Assembly: GCA_009760855.2 (NCBI GenBank)
Contig: WPIO01000005.1
Span: forward strand, 10,943,001-11,007,000
Source of the DNA: Cristatella mucedo
Taxonomy: Eukaryota; Bryozoa; Phylactolaemata; Cristatellidae
Direction: 5' to 3'
Length of the DNA stretch: 64,000 nucleotides
Position numbers and translations under genes: made by a program. Below, piece after piece: positions 38,201-49,630 of the stretch. Numbering within the stretch: the first letter of the stretch is position 1; each line of letters starts with the position of its first letter. The notes beneath the pieces were generated by a model. That model was not told where the DNA came from and did no database searches. It worked only from the letters and a program-made list of their open reading frames with translations.

Positions 38201-40665
38201 ACCCTAACTTTTGCCTATTAATCGCCAAAGACAGGTGACGATGTTTTCATTCGTGTGACCCATAGCTGTACTCGGGCTTTCGTCTCTATCATCATTCCTG
38301 CAAGTAATTATGTTTATATTACCGTGCTGAATATGCCTGACAGCTGTGCAGGGTTGACTTTCTCAAAACATTAGCACGTATCTCAGCGACTGACGTTGCA
38401 TAACACCGATGGATGTGTCCAAAGAAGGATTCTAAATGGTGTCATACTAGTGGGATCAATAGAGAAATAGCTTTAGAACCAGAAGCGAATAAGCACACGG
38501 TTCTACAAAGGCGGAGGATAGTTCCAACTGATTAACAGCAAGACCCAGCCTCAAAATCATCAGCAATCGACATCTTAAATGTCTGCCAGAACTGCGAATC
38601 TTGATTAGAAACCGAACATTCTAGGATGTCTTCTTAATTGGAGAACAACATAAAGTTAGAAGCCGGCCTGCACCTTGCTGCATATAAGCTGTAATAGCAA
38701 GAAGTCGTTTTCGTTCTCAGGCATACTGAGGTATGTCTAAGCAGTTTTAATCGAAAAGCTTAGTTTACGATAAACCTCACGATCTGACAAAGACATTAGG
38801 CTTTCCTGGCGTGCAATGCAAATATATAATCGAGTGAAAAGCACATGATACATGCTAACAAGTTGAAATAAGATCTCATTATAAATGATAAATGACAACA
38901 CTTAATTAGGCTGCTAAAACATTCCTCCGTTAAGAGAAAGGGCTCCTTTTTACAACCTCTGCCACAACCAAGCTTAAGCACAAGCTCATACTGACACTGA
39001 ATAAGCATAGCTTATGTGCTGCACAGCGATACTGGGTTGGTAGACATAGCTTTGTCTGCTAGCACACATGACTATGAGTGAAAGTCAGAATAGCATGGCT
39101 CACAATTCTTTCTAAAATAACTTCGCCTCGTTTAGCATGTACGCACTCAGAAAGGGAGAGAGAGAGAGACAGGGATAAACGAGTGCGTTTCCCCCAGCTA
39201 ACCAACTGTAAAAGGAAACCAAATATCAGTACTGGCTACACAGTATCCACTCATTCGGAAGAATAGCAATGTATCTGCCTCTGCCAGCATTTATTGTTCA
39301 TGTGAGCCTATTAAAGTATTTTTTCAAAACCATTGTACGCATAAATCTAAGTATTTAGCACAACTAAGGTCGAATGAAGTTTGCGTTTAAAAACAATTGT
39401 TCAACGGTTAGGAATCAGAAACCTACCTCATTAGCATTCGTCACTTCTGAGTTATGCCGAGCGAAGGGCACGTAGCTAGATAACGATCATTTAATGATAA
39501 CAAATAAACTAACGAATTAACCATTATTTACCTTCATCGTACCTAATTTTGCACTCGGCTTTGTCCCATGTAAAACCGATCGAAAACTGAGGAGCAGACT
39601 GTTATTCTAATAACTGCAATCACTGTAACCCACCATATTCATGGCTAGTTTTTGAGCAATGAGCCATATCATTTTAACAGCAACATTGATGCTAGAGACA
39701 TTGATTCCTGACGTACAACAGCAAGAGCTTAATGCTAAGGTCTAGCAACATCCACGAGGATAAACCAATGATGCTGAACAAGGCAGGGAGTAAGTCACTG
39801 CCTATCCAGTACCCTCTCTACAGATGCATTCGGGGAGTAGTAATTTGTAGATTGCTTCAGTTTCGGATGAGCCTATTTGCAGTTATTTCAAAACCTGTGC
39901 ATCAATAGATGCACAATGTGGAATTAAGGATATTAATGAGAATACACCACAGACGCGTTAGCGAAACAGCTCAAATTTAGCACCGAAAACACCAGCCTCA
40001 TCTTCCGTCAACAGAATGGATCTGTGTCTCTAACTCCACTAAACCACGAAAACGAAGCCGATGTTACTATAGAAAGGTTCCTGCAGCGAACACGTTGCCT
40101 AAGCGACTTTTAAAGGACAGGCGGTATCCCGTCGACTACATCTCAGGCAAGACGAGAAATAAGAGAAGCATGGCTGAGTCAGAAGGCCAGCTGAGGTAGT
40201 TACTGTCACGGCAGTAGCATGTCATGGTCGCTAGAAAGTAAGTTTCACAGTCAGAGTCAGGAAAAATGGTGCTGGCTAGGAATTTCGGAGCGACTACTAG
40301 CCTAGGACTTGCAGTGCAAAAGTAACTATTACCAACCGGCTTCAAACTGACGAAAATAACGGATAATGCATACGAGGACCTGAGGGCACGAGAAGGCTAA
40401 ACTATGTGCAGCCGCTCAACTATGAGGCTAACCCATGGCAGGCCTTGTGCCGCAGAGTAAGAGCTTACTTAGCCCGTTAACTGGTTAGAGACTGGCACCC
40501 ATCTAAGCTCAGTTAGCAAAGTAGAAACATGGCAGAAATGCTTCCATTTATTGGCTACATTTGAAGCTGTATTCATCACCACCTGAACGGGCTGGGTGAC
40601 TTCTCACTCTAATCGGTGCGGAAACGAAAATCCAGAAAAGCAGAAACCCATCCCAGACGTACCCA
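32221..40665. repeat. Array unit 3 (long form, 8.4 kb)
   Basis: Complete order: leader, L2 3' end, cassette 3, satellite, 3.9-kb segment. Corresponding points in units 1 and 3 (for example 27383 and 40345, 26043 and 39008) lie 12.96 kb apart. Confidence 0.92.
34887..35024 (-). CDS. LRR cassette exon 3 (unit 3), two LRRs
   Basis: 138-nt phase 0-0 exon with acceptor ttctttttgcag and donor gtaagc. Variable residues: KL at 12-13, Q/P at 20/22, LH at 30-31, G33, C35, N39, R42. This is the only cassette with Leu at 13 and Asn at 39. All structural leucines and both LP motifs are kept, so the differences lie on positions predicted to face solvent. Confidence 0.86.
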
Positions 40666-43600
40666 GAGATCAAGTTAGTGTTTAAGCTAACTATCGCGGT
40701 GGACAAGTTACCAAGCTACCATGACAGATCATCGACCCAACTTTGGCTTAGCCAGGGCTCGAACGTGATGACTAGCTCAGAAACATGTCATCCGCATCAA
40801 CCTTTCAAACTTAAAGTACTTAACCAAGGAGTATTCATAAATAAAATTATCAGCACTGAAAGTGGTCCCACTACGGCAGATCCAAACTTAAGATAACGAG
40901 AGCAATCAGTTAGCGTAAGAAACTATGCATGAATCCATTCGTGCACAAAAAAGCCGTATCACTAAACGATATAGTGATCTAGCAATATTCCCCAACAAAT
41001 TCAAGCCAATGTCACGCCTGTTAGCAAACCCAGTTCCCCTCACACTTCATCCAGCTACACTATGAAGACGACTTGCTCTGTGCAAACTACCGATTTGGCA
41101 GCTCACTCACAAGAACTGAAACTTCTTCTAGAGAAGCTGCTGTAACAGTAATCTTAGCCAGTGGCACGGCTACGTCTGTACCTGGGTCTTCGTGCGTTCT
41201 TAGTTAGGTTGCCCGGGTGTAACAAGTAAAGCCACACACTGCCTAATGTTTTATTGCAACGGTCGTGCCATGTACCCATAAGAAATCACACAGTTTGCAT
41301 GCGAATGGCTGCCTGAAGGTGGGCAGATACGACTGTTACTCGACTGTACAATTCTAATAAACTTATACTTAGGTAATGTAGCAGTCATTTTAGTTCAACA
41401 CCCACCGCCAAAGACGGGGCCCAACCTATAATAAAGTCATTACTACACGTTTTATAGTTACCAGGTCGGCTGAAACTTCACTCTGTCGGCTAGTCTCCTG
41501 TGGCTCTAACTATGGGTCTAAATAAGCTGCTTCTTCAGGCTATTCACTGTACTTACACACGCCTGTGAACATTTGTCAATGATGGGTTACAATTTCTCGG
41601 ATACTGCAAGTATCCTGTATGTGGGTACTTTTACTACAGCTCTGTGGACTTCCAATAATTTTCAAAACACTCGTGGGCAACGTATCGAGAATCCACAGCT
41701 GCTTACTTTGTTTGAATCACTTGACATACGATACAGCCCAAAGTAACAAATTTCATCCAACTTTAACCCGGATCGAATAGAGGTTTGAAAGCAGCACAAA
41801 GGAGAGTACCGAAGAGAGAGTCCAGCAGAGCTGTCAAGACCTACAAACTACATTGGGCTCTCATGCTCAAAGGAAGTGCATCTCTACGCTTTTCTAAAGG
41901 TGTGAGGCTAAATCGATCGCAAACTAGTGTCAAGTCGTGTTTCATATCGGCCAAGGTCGAAGCCTGGGCCCGATTGCTGTGATGTGGATATAACCAGAGT
42001 TCTTCGCCTAATTCCCTTCTCTCTAATGGCAGTAGTAATTTTTTCAGGTCGTTCAAGATGAGCTTGCCATTCACCTCTACCTACGTAACCACAAATGAGT
42101 GTCACAAGCAACGTGTAAACTCTGTAAGTTACAGTAAAACGGACGAATCAAGTCACACAATATCGCATCTAGATATTACAGCTTTTAGTGGTCTGTGTAA
42201 TTCAGCCTTTGTGTGCTTATGCATGCTCACATTATGCACCATGCCTGTAAACCTTATTTGCATGCTGACCCTGTGCGTTTCAACCCTAACCGTTGATATT
42301 CCTGTTGCATATTGACCATGCTACTACTAATCAATCGATCTAGCTTCCTTTGAAGCAATTGCATTGCATCGAGAAACAGAGTAAGTTCTCTGAGGTTGCA
42401 TTATCAAATGTATTACAACCATTATCATTACCACTATTCACCTGTCTGTTTGTACTACAGAGCAAAGGTCTAGCGATGCACACATAACAGAAAACTTCTC
42501 CATTGTCTGCCTATATTACACTTCTATGCAAGCCTGGGTAGTCTACAGGTGCATGTTGAAAGCCGAGGCTTAATGCTCAGATAATGCACATAACTTTCTA
42601 CTCGATACATGTAAGCTTAGAACAAATGCCACAATTATGCTAAACGCATCCTATTAGCATTTTCCACACGCCTCATATCTTATTAAGGATAAAAGCCACC
42701 TACAAAATTACGTTCAATCAAGATGTAAAGGTGACCGTTGTCTGATGCTACAGCAGCATTTATCTAGATGCCGAAGACTCTTCAAGGCCATCACCACCTT
42801 ATCTGTGGGCAATCAGGGATAGCCAAGCGAAGGACTAAACCATACGTTACGAATCGTTGAAGGCACGTACCTAACCCCCAGGGCTACGACTCGGGGTAGA
42901 AAAGCTCCGTAGATGCTCTTACGGGACATATTAGACAGATATCTGAGGTCATCGTTGGACGTATCTGTTTCGCATGTTGGACAAACTAAGACAAACAGCT
43001 AAAGCTATACGCTTTAGGTCTAGCCAATAACCAACAGCAATTCTATACACTGCGATAGAAAATGATAGCCAGATCAACGTTCTTTCTACTAGGAATTTAA
43101 TCAAGATTGGAACAACCCGCACATGAAGCTTTTCATCAACAGGCAAAGCCAAAGGTTCCACTCAAAAATGTATGACCGACAGAAACGGACACACTACCAA
43201 CATGAGCGCAAAAGTAACAACAAAATATCGATATTGATAAAACGTGCATAGCATCGGCATCCTCAAGCGAAAACCAGTTTGCCAAACCAACATCCTTCAG
43301 AATTCCATTCGAGCTTACCGACTTTAAGTCCCTTAAGTCATCGGGCAGTTGACATAAGCGACAGAACCGTGCTATTAGCTGTTTCAAGGCAGGCAGCTGG
43401 CATATGGAAGTTGGAAGCGATTTCAACTCGTTTCCACTCACGTCGAGCACCTCTAGCTGCAAAAAGAAGTTACCGACAATCTAGTTCAACCAGGCATCTA
43501 AGTCTACGGTAATAGCGAAGCAGCAAACACATAAGTAGCAACTGACAAATATTGCACACAAACATACTGTAAGCAACCCTGGTTGCATCAAAGAAAACTT

Positions 43601-45554
43601 GACGACGAATCGAGCGCTTTAACCGAACACATACGATGTGCTTACTGTTACAAGCATGCCGTGCAGGTGGAACTCATCAACACCTACTGATTCGTCTTGA
43701 AGGTAATATAACGTAGGGCCATACCAGAATGCATTCAATGGGAAGTCTAAGTATGCCCAAAGCTGAAATTCTTAAAACTGAGACAAGCTGAGCATGGGCT
43801 ACCTGACGAGAAGAAATTGACCAGTGGGTACACAACAATGGAAGGGCTCGTTCGCACGAACAACCATCGAATATCAGACTAATTCCTTCGAGGTAAACAT
43901 TTGAGTTAGGCACCTGAGAGGCTTACGAAAACCTAATGCGATTACGGTAGACGGACATCACAAATGAGTCAGACATCAGAAACAATTACTGCAGCTTACC
44001 GACAGGTCTACATATATCCATAACACATCGAAATTCTGAGGCCACTCGATAGGCTATCGCGAGTCACACAAAAACGAGTCACTCGGCTGAGCACAGCTAC
44101 AAAGTTCCCCTTAAAGGTGCTTTGAACACTACTAATGTAAGCGACATTTAGTCTCCGGCTCTTTTCAAAGAGTTTCGTTAGCTACTATTCTGTGACGAAA
44201 GAAACAAAAGCTTAACAATCAACGAACTTTATTATCATAGGTTGCCAGAATGCTAAAAAGAAAAATCGTCGTGTAACAGGAAAGTCAGAATGCATAGCTA
44301 ATTTTAGCTTCATCATACCTAGTTTTGCAGCCGGCTGTGTCTCCTTCTAACCCTTGTGATGAATCTAATTGCTGCAAACCGGGTAGCACACTGTGTGAGT
44401 GCCTAATTGCAGTCAACCAAGTCACATCATGAAAAGTCGAGTCTTAAGGCTCGAGCCTTTATGTGGGCTCGCTACGCTCGATCAGCATGGAGCTAACACC
44501 TATCACAGGTCAAGGGCACAGAAATTTTCACAGAGCGTGATCCAGTCAAGATAGCCCAGACAAAATAACAGCCCAGACAAAATAACTGCACGTCCCTATC
44601 TATGTCCTCAATTAATACTGAATCCAGTTGGATGGCCGCTGGCTTGGCTCTGCAATCTATAAATTCTTAAAACAATGCATCCGGGTGATGAGGAACTCGT
44701 CGATGCACACAGCCTGATCCAGTTAAGGTAGCACAGACAAAATTAGTGTGTGCCCCAATCTATGTCCGCAGGTAATACTTAATCCAGGTTGAACGAGTGC
44801 TGGATTTTTGCAATCTTTACAAAATGCATCCGGGTCAGCAGAAACATGCCGATTCAACAGCTTCAAGCCGACAGATTTGAAGCTGTCACCAAGTCACACC
44901 ATAACCACACCAGTCTTAAGGCCCGAGCCTTTATGTGGGCTCGTTACGTTGTACCAGCATGGTGCTAAGGTCTACCAAACCTCAGTGGCAGAGAAATATG
45001 CGCAGGGCTTGATCCTGTTAGCCCAGACAAAAGAAGTGCATGTCCCTATTTGTGTCCTCTGGAAATACTAAATCTGGTAGATGGCTGCTGGCTTTGCTCT
45101 TCAATCTTTAAAAGATACATCCGGGTAACGAGAAACTCGTCGATTCATCAGCTTCAAGCCGACAGGTTTGAAGCTACCAAGCAAGCTACGCTTTCGTTGC
45201 ATTTAAGTATAGAATAAGCTATCTCAAGTACAAATATCCAACAGAGATACAAAGAATAGCTCAATTCAGCCCTGAAAAAAATTCCCTCAGTCTCGGAAAA
45301 ACCAACAAATCGCTGTCAGTAGCTACATACAGTCAGAAGGATCAGAGGGCTGTTAGCTTGAAGAGTTTGCTACAGCTCATCTACAGCCTGGGCAAATTTT
45401 GCCGAACGTGCCGTAGGAAAGAACGAATGACGTCATGCAAAGTATGAAAATGAAAAGTAAACGTGTGTCACGGGGTAGTCGTGGAAATGATGCTACATCT
45501 AAGCACAGCGAGAAAAGAAGTATCACGTTCGTCATAACAATACTAGACTTCGCT
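40666..45554. repeat. Array unit 4 (truncated, 4.9 kb)
   Basis: Same start as units 2, 3 and 6. After cassette 4 and the satellite it contains only the first ~360 bp of the 3.9-kb segment, ending at AGACTTCGCT. It shares with unit 3 a small duplication of AGCCCAGACAAAATAAC near 44550 (36130 in unit 3). Confidence 0.92.
43319..43456 (-). CDS. LRR cassette exon 4 (unit 4), two LRRs
   Basis: 138-nt phase 0-0 exon with acceptor ttctttttgcag and donor gtaagc. Variable residues: KS at 12-13, Q/P at 20/22, RF at 30-31, R33, C35, D39, R42. It differs from cassette 3 at nine nucleotides, eight of which change amino acids (residues 13, 30, 31, 33, 39). The 187 bp on the donor side (43132-43318) is identical to the unit 3 sequence. 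Confidence 0.86.
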
Positions 45555-48500
45555 GCGGCTAGTCTCCTGTGGCTCTAACTATGGGTCTAAATAAGCTGCT
45601 TCTTCAGGCTATTCACTGTACTTACACACGCCTGTGAACATTTGTCAATGATGGGTTAGAATTTCTCGGATACTGCAAGTATCCTGTATGTAGGTACTTT
45701 TACTACAGCTCTGTGGACTTCCAATAATTTTCAAAACACTCGTGGGCAACGTATCGAGAATCCACAGCTGCTTACTTTGTTTGAATCACTTGACATACGA
45801 TACAGCCCAAAGTAACAAATTTCATCCAACTTTAACCCGGATCGAATAGAGGTTTGAAAGCAGCACAAAGGAGATAACCGAAGAGAGAGTCCAGCAGAGC
45901 TGTCAAGACCTACAAACTACATTGGGCTCTCATGCTCAAAGGAAGTGCATCTCTACGCTTTTCTAAAGGTGTGAGGCTAAATCGATCGCAAACTAGTGTC
46001 AAGTCGTGTTTCATATCGGCCAAGGTCGAAGCCTGGGCCCAAATGCTGTGATGTGGATATAACCAGACTTCTTTGCCTAATTTCCTTCTCTCTAACGGCA
46101 GTAGTAAGTTTTTCAGGTCGTTCAAGATGAGAATGCAATTCACCTCTAACTACATAACCACAAATGAGTGTCGCAAGCAACGTGTAAACTCTGTAAGTTA
46201 CAGTAAAACGGACGAATCAAGTCACACAATATCGCATCTAGATATTACAGCTTTTAGTGGTCTGTGTAATTCAGCCTTTGTGTGCTTATGCATGCTCACA
46301 TTATGCACCATGCCTGTAAACCATATTTGCATGCTGACCCTGTGCGTTTCAACCCTAACCGTTGATATTCCTGTTGCATATTGACCATGCTACTACTAAT
46401 CAATCGATCTAGCTTCCTTTGCAGCAATTGTATTGCATCCAGAAACAGAGTAAGTTCTCTGAGGTTGCATTATCTCATGTATTACAACCATTATCATTAC
46501 TATTATTATTACCACTATTCACCTGTCTGTTTGTAATACAGAGCAAAGGTCTAGCAAGGCTAACAAAACAGCAAACGTCTCAAGTATCATCCTATATAAT
46601 ATATCTGTGCGACCCTAGGGAGTCAACAGGTGCATGTTAAAAGTCGAGGCTTAATGCTCAGATAATGTACATAACTTTCTAATCGATACATGTAAGCTTA
46701 GAACGAATGCCATAATTATGCCAAACGCATCCTATTAGCATTTGCCACATGCCTCATATCTTATTAAGAACAAATGCCACCTACAAAATTAAGTTCAATC
46801 AAGATGTAAAGGTGACCGTTGTCTGATGCTACAGCAGCATTTATCTAGATGCCGAAGACTCTTCAAGGCCATCACCACCTTAATCTGTGGGCAATCAAGA
46901 ATAGCCCAGCGAAGGACTAAACCATACGTTACGAATCGTTGAAGGCACGTACCTAAGCCCCAGGGCTATGACTCCAGGTAGAACAGCTCCGTAGATGCTC
47001 TTACGGGACATATTAGACAGATATCTGAGGTCATCGTTGGACGTATCTGTTTCGCATGTTGGACAAACTAAGACAAACAGCTAAAGCTATACGCTTTAGG
47101 TCTAGCATATTAACAACAGCAATTCTATACACTGCGATAGAAAATGATAGCCAGATCAACGTTCTTTCTACTAGGAATTTAATCAAGATTGGAACAACCC
47201 ACACATGAAGCTTTTCATCAACAGGCAAAGCCAAAGGTTCCACTCAAAAATGTATGACCGACAGAAACGGACACACTACCAACATGAGAGCAAAAGTAAC
47301 AACAAAATATCGATATTGATAAAACGTGCATAGAATTGGCATCCTCACGGGAAAACAAGTTTGCCAAACCAGCATACTTCCGAATGCCATTCGAGCTTAC
47401 CAACTTCAAGTCCCGTAAGTCTTTAGGCAGTTGACGTAAGCGACAGTATTGTGCTTTCAGCTGTTTCAAGGTACGCAGCTTGCATATGGAAGTTGGAAGC
47501 CATTGCAACTTGTTTCCACTCACGTCGAGCACCTCTAGCTGGAAAAAGAAGTTACCGACAATCTAGTTCAACCAGGCATCTAAGTCTACAGTAATAGCGA
47601 AGCAGCAAACACATAAGTAGCAACTGACAAATATTGCACACAAACATACTGTAAGCAACCCTGGTTGCATCACAGAAAACTTGACGACGAATCGAACGCT
47701 TTAACCAAACACATACGACGTGCTTACTGTTAAAAGCATGCCGTGCAGGTGGAACTCATCAACACCTACTGATTCGTCTTGAAGGTAATATAACGTAGGG
47801 CCATACCAGAATGCATTCAATGGAAAGTCAAAGTATGCCCAAAGCTGAAATTCTTAAAACTGAGACAAGCTGAGCGTGGGCTACCTGACGAGAAGAAATT
47901 GACCAGTGGGTACACAACAATGGAAGGGCTCGTGTGCACGAACAACATCGAATATCAGACTAATTCCTTCGAGGTAAACATTTGAGTTAGGCACCTGAGA
48001 GGCTTACGAAAACCTAATGCGATTACGGTAGACAGACATCACAAATGAGTCAGACATCAGAAACAATTACTGCAGCTGACCGACAGGTCTACATATATCC
48101 ATAACACATCGAAATTCTGAGGCCACTCGATAGGCTATCACGAGTAACACATAAACGAGTCACTCGGCTGAGCACAGCTACAAAGTTCCCCTTAAAGGTG
48201 CTTTGAACACTACTAATGTAAGCGACATTTAGTCTCCGGCTCTTTTCAAAGAGTTTCGTTAGCTACTATTCTGTGACGAAAGAAACAAAAGCTTAACAAT
48301 CAACGAACTTTATTATCATAGGTTGCCAGAATGCTAAAAAGAAAAATCGTCGTGTAACAGGAAAGTCAGAATGCATAGCTAATTTTAGCTTCATCATACC
48401 TAGTTTTGCAGCCGGCTGTGTGTCCTTCTAACCCTTGTGATGAATCATATAGCTGCAAACCGGGTAGCACACTGTGTGAGTGCCTAATTGCAGTCAACCA

Positions 48501-49630
48501 AGTCACATCGTGAAAAGTCGAGTCTTAAGGCTCGAGCCTTTATGTGGGCTCGCTACGCTCGATCAGCATGGAGCTAACACCTATCACAGGTCAAGGGCAC
48601 AGAAATTTTCACAGAGCGTGATCCAGTCAAGATAGCCCAGACAAAATAACTGCACGTCCCTATCTATGTCCTCAATTAATACTGAATCCAGTTGGATGGC
48701 CGCTGGCTTTGCTCTGCAATCTTTAAATTCTTAAAACAATGCATCCGGGTGATGAGGAACTCGTCGATGCACACAGCCTGATCCAGTTAAGGTAGCACAG
48801 ACAAAATTAGTGTGTGCCCCAATCTATGTCCGCAGGTAATACTAAATCCAGGTTGAACGGGTGCTGGATTTTTGCAATCTTTACAAAATGCATCCGGGTC
48901 AGCAGAAACATGCCGACTCAACAGCTTCGAGCCGACAGATTTGAAGCTGTCACCAAGTCACACCATAACCACACCAGTCTTAAGGCCCGAGCCTTTATGT
49001 GGGCTCGTTACGTTGTACCAGCATGGTGCTAAGGTCTACCAAACCTCAGTGGCAGAGAAATATGCGCAGGGCTTGATCCTGTTAGCCCAGACAAAAGAAG
49101 TGCATGTCCCTATTTGTGTCCTCTGGAAATACTAAATCTGGTAGATGGCTGCTGGCTTTGCTCTTCAATCTTTAAAAGATACATCCGGGTAACGAGAAAC
49201 TCGTCGATTCATCAGCTTCAAGCCGACAGGTTTGAAGCTACCAAGCAAGCTACGCTTTCGTTGCATTTAAGTATAGAATAAGCTATCTCAAGTACAAATA
49301 TCCAACAGAGATACAAAGAATAGCTCAATTCAGCCCTGAAAAAAATTCCCTCAGTCTCGGAAAAACCAACAAATCGCTGTCAGTAGCTACATACAGTCAG
49401 AAGGATCAGAGGGCTGTTAGCTTGAAGAGTTTGCTACAGCTCATCTACAGCCTGGGCAAATTTTGCCGAACGTGCGGTAGGAAAGAACGAATGACGTCAT
49501 GCAAAGTATGAAAATGAAAAGTAAACGTGTGTCACGGGGTAGTCGTGGAAATGATGCTACATCTAAGCACAGCGAGAAAAGAAGTATCACGTTCGTCATA
49601 ACAATACTAGACTTCGCTGCATGCTAAACA
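45555..49630. repeat. Array unit 5 (truncated both ends, 4.1 kb)
   Basis: Starts inside the leader at CGGCTAGTCTCCTG and ends at the same AGACTTCGCT breakpoint as unit 4, followed by 12 bp of unrelated sequence. It carries the most divergent cassette. Its L2 3' end (AATGCTGTGATG, CAGACTTCTTTG variants) matches unit 1, not its neighbours. Confidence 0.9.
47401..47538 (-). CDS. LRR cassette exon 5 (unit 5), two LRRs, most divergent
   Basis: 138-nt phase 0-0 exon with ccag acceptor and gtaagc donor. It is the most divergent cassette: K10, QW at 12-13, K20, R22, T23, K28, QY at 30-31, R33, R35, K39, R42 and L46. The divergence spills about 60 bp past the donor (47340-47400), after which the unit again matches its neighbours. 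That suggests a short imported tract rather than uniform ageing of the unit. Lys at residue 28 would sit on the exposed strand of the second repeat, where the others have Ile. The reading frame and all scaffold leucines are intact. Confidence 0.82.
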
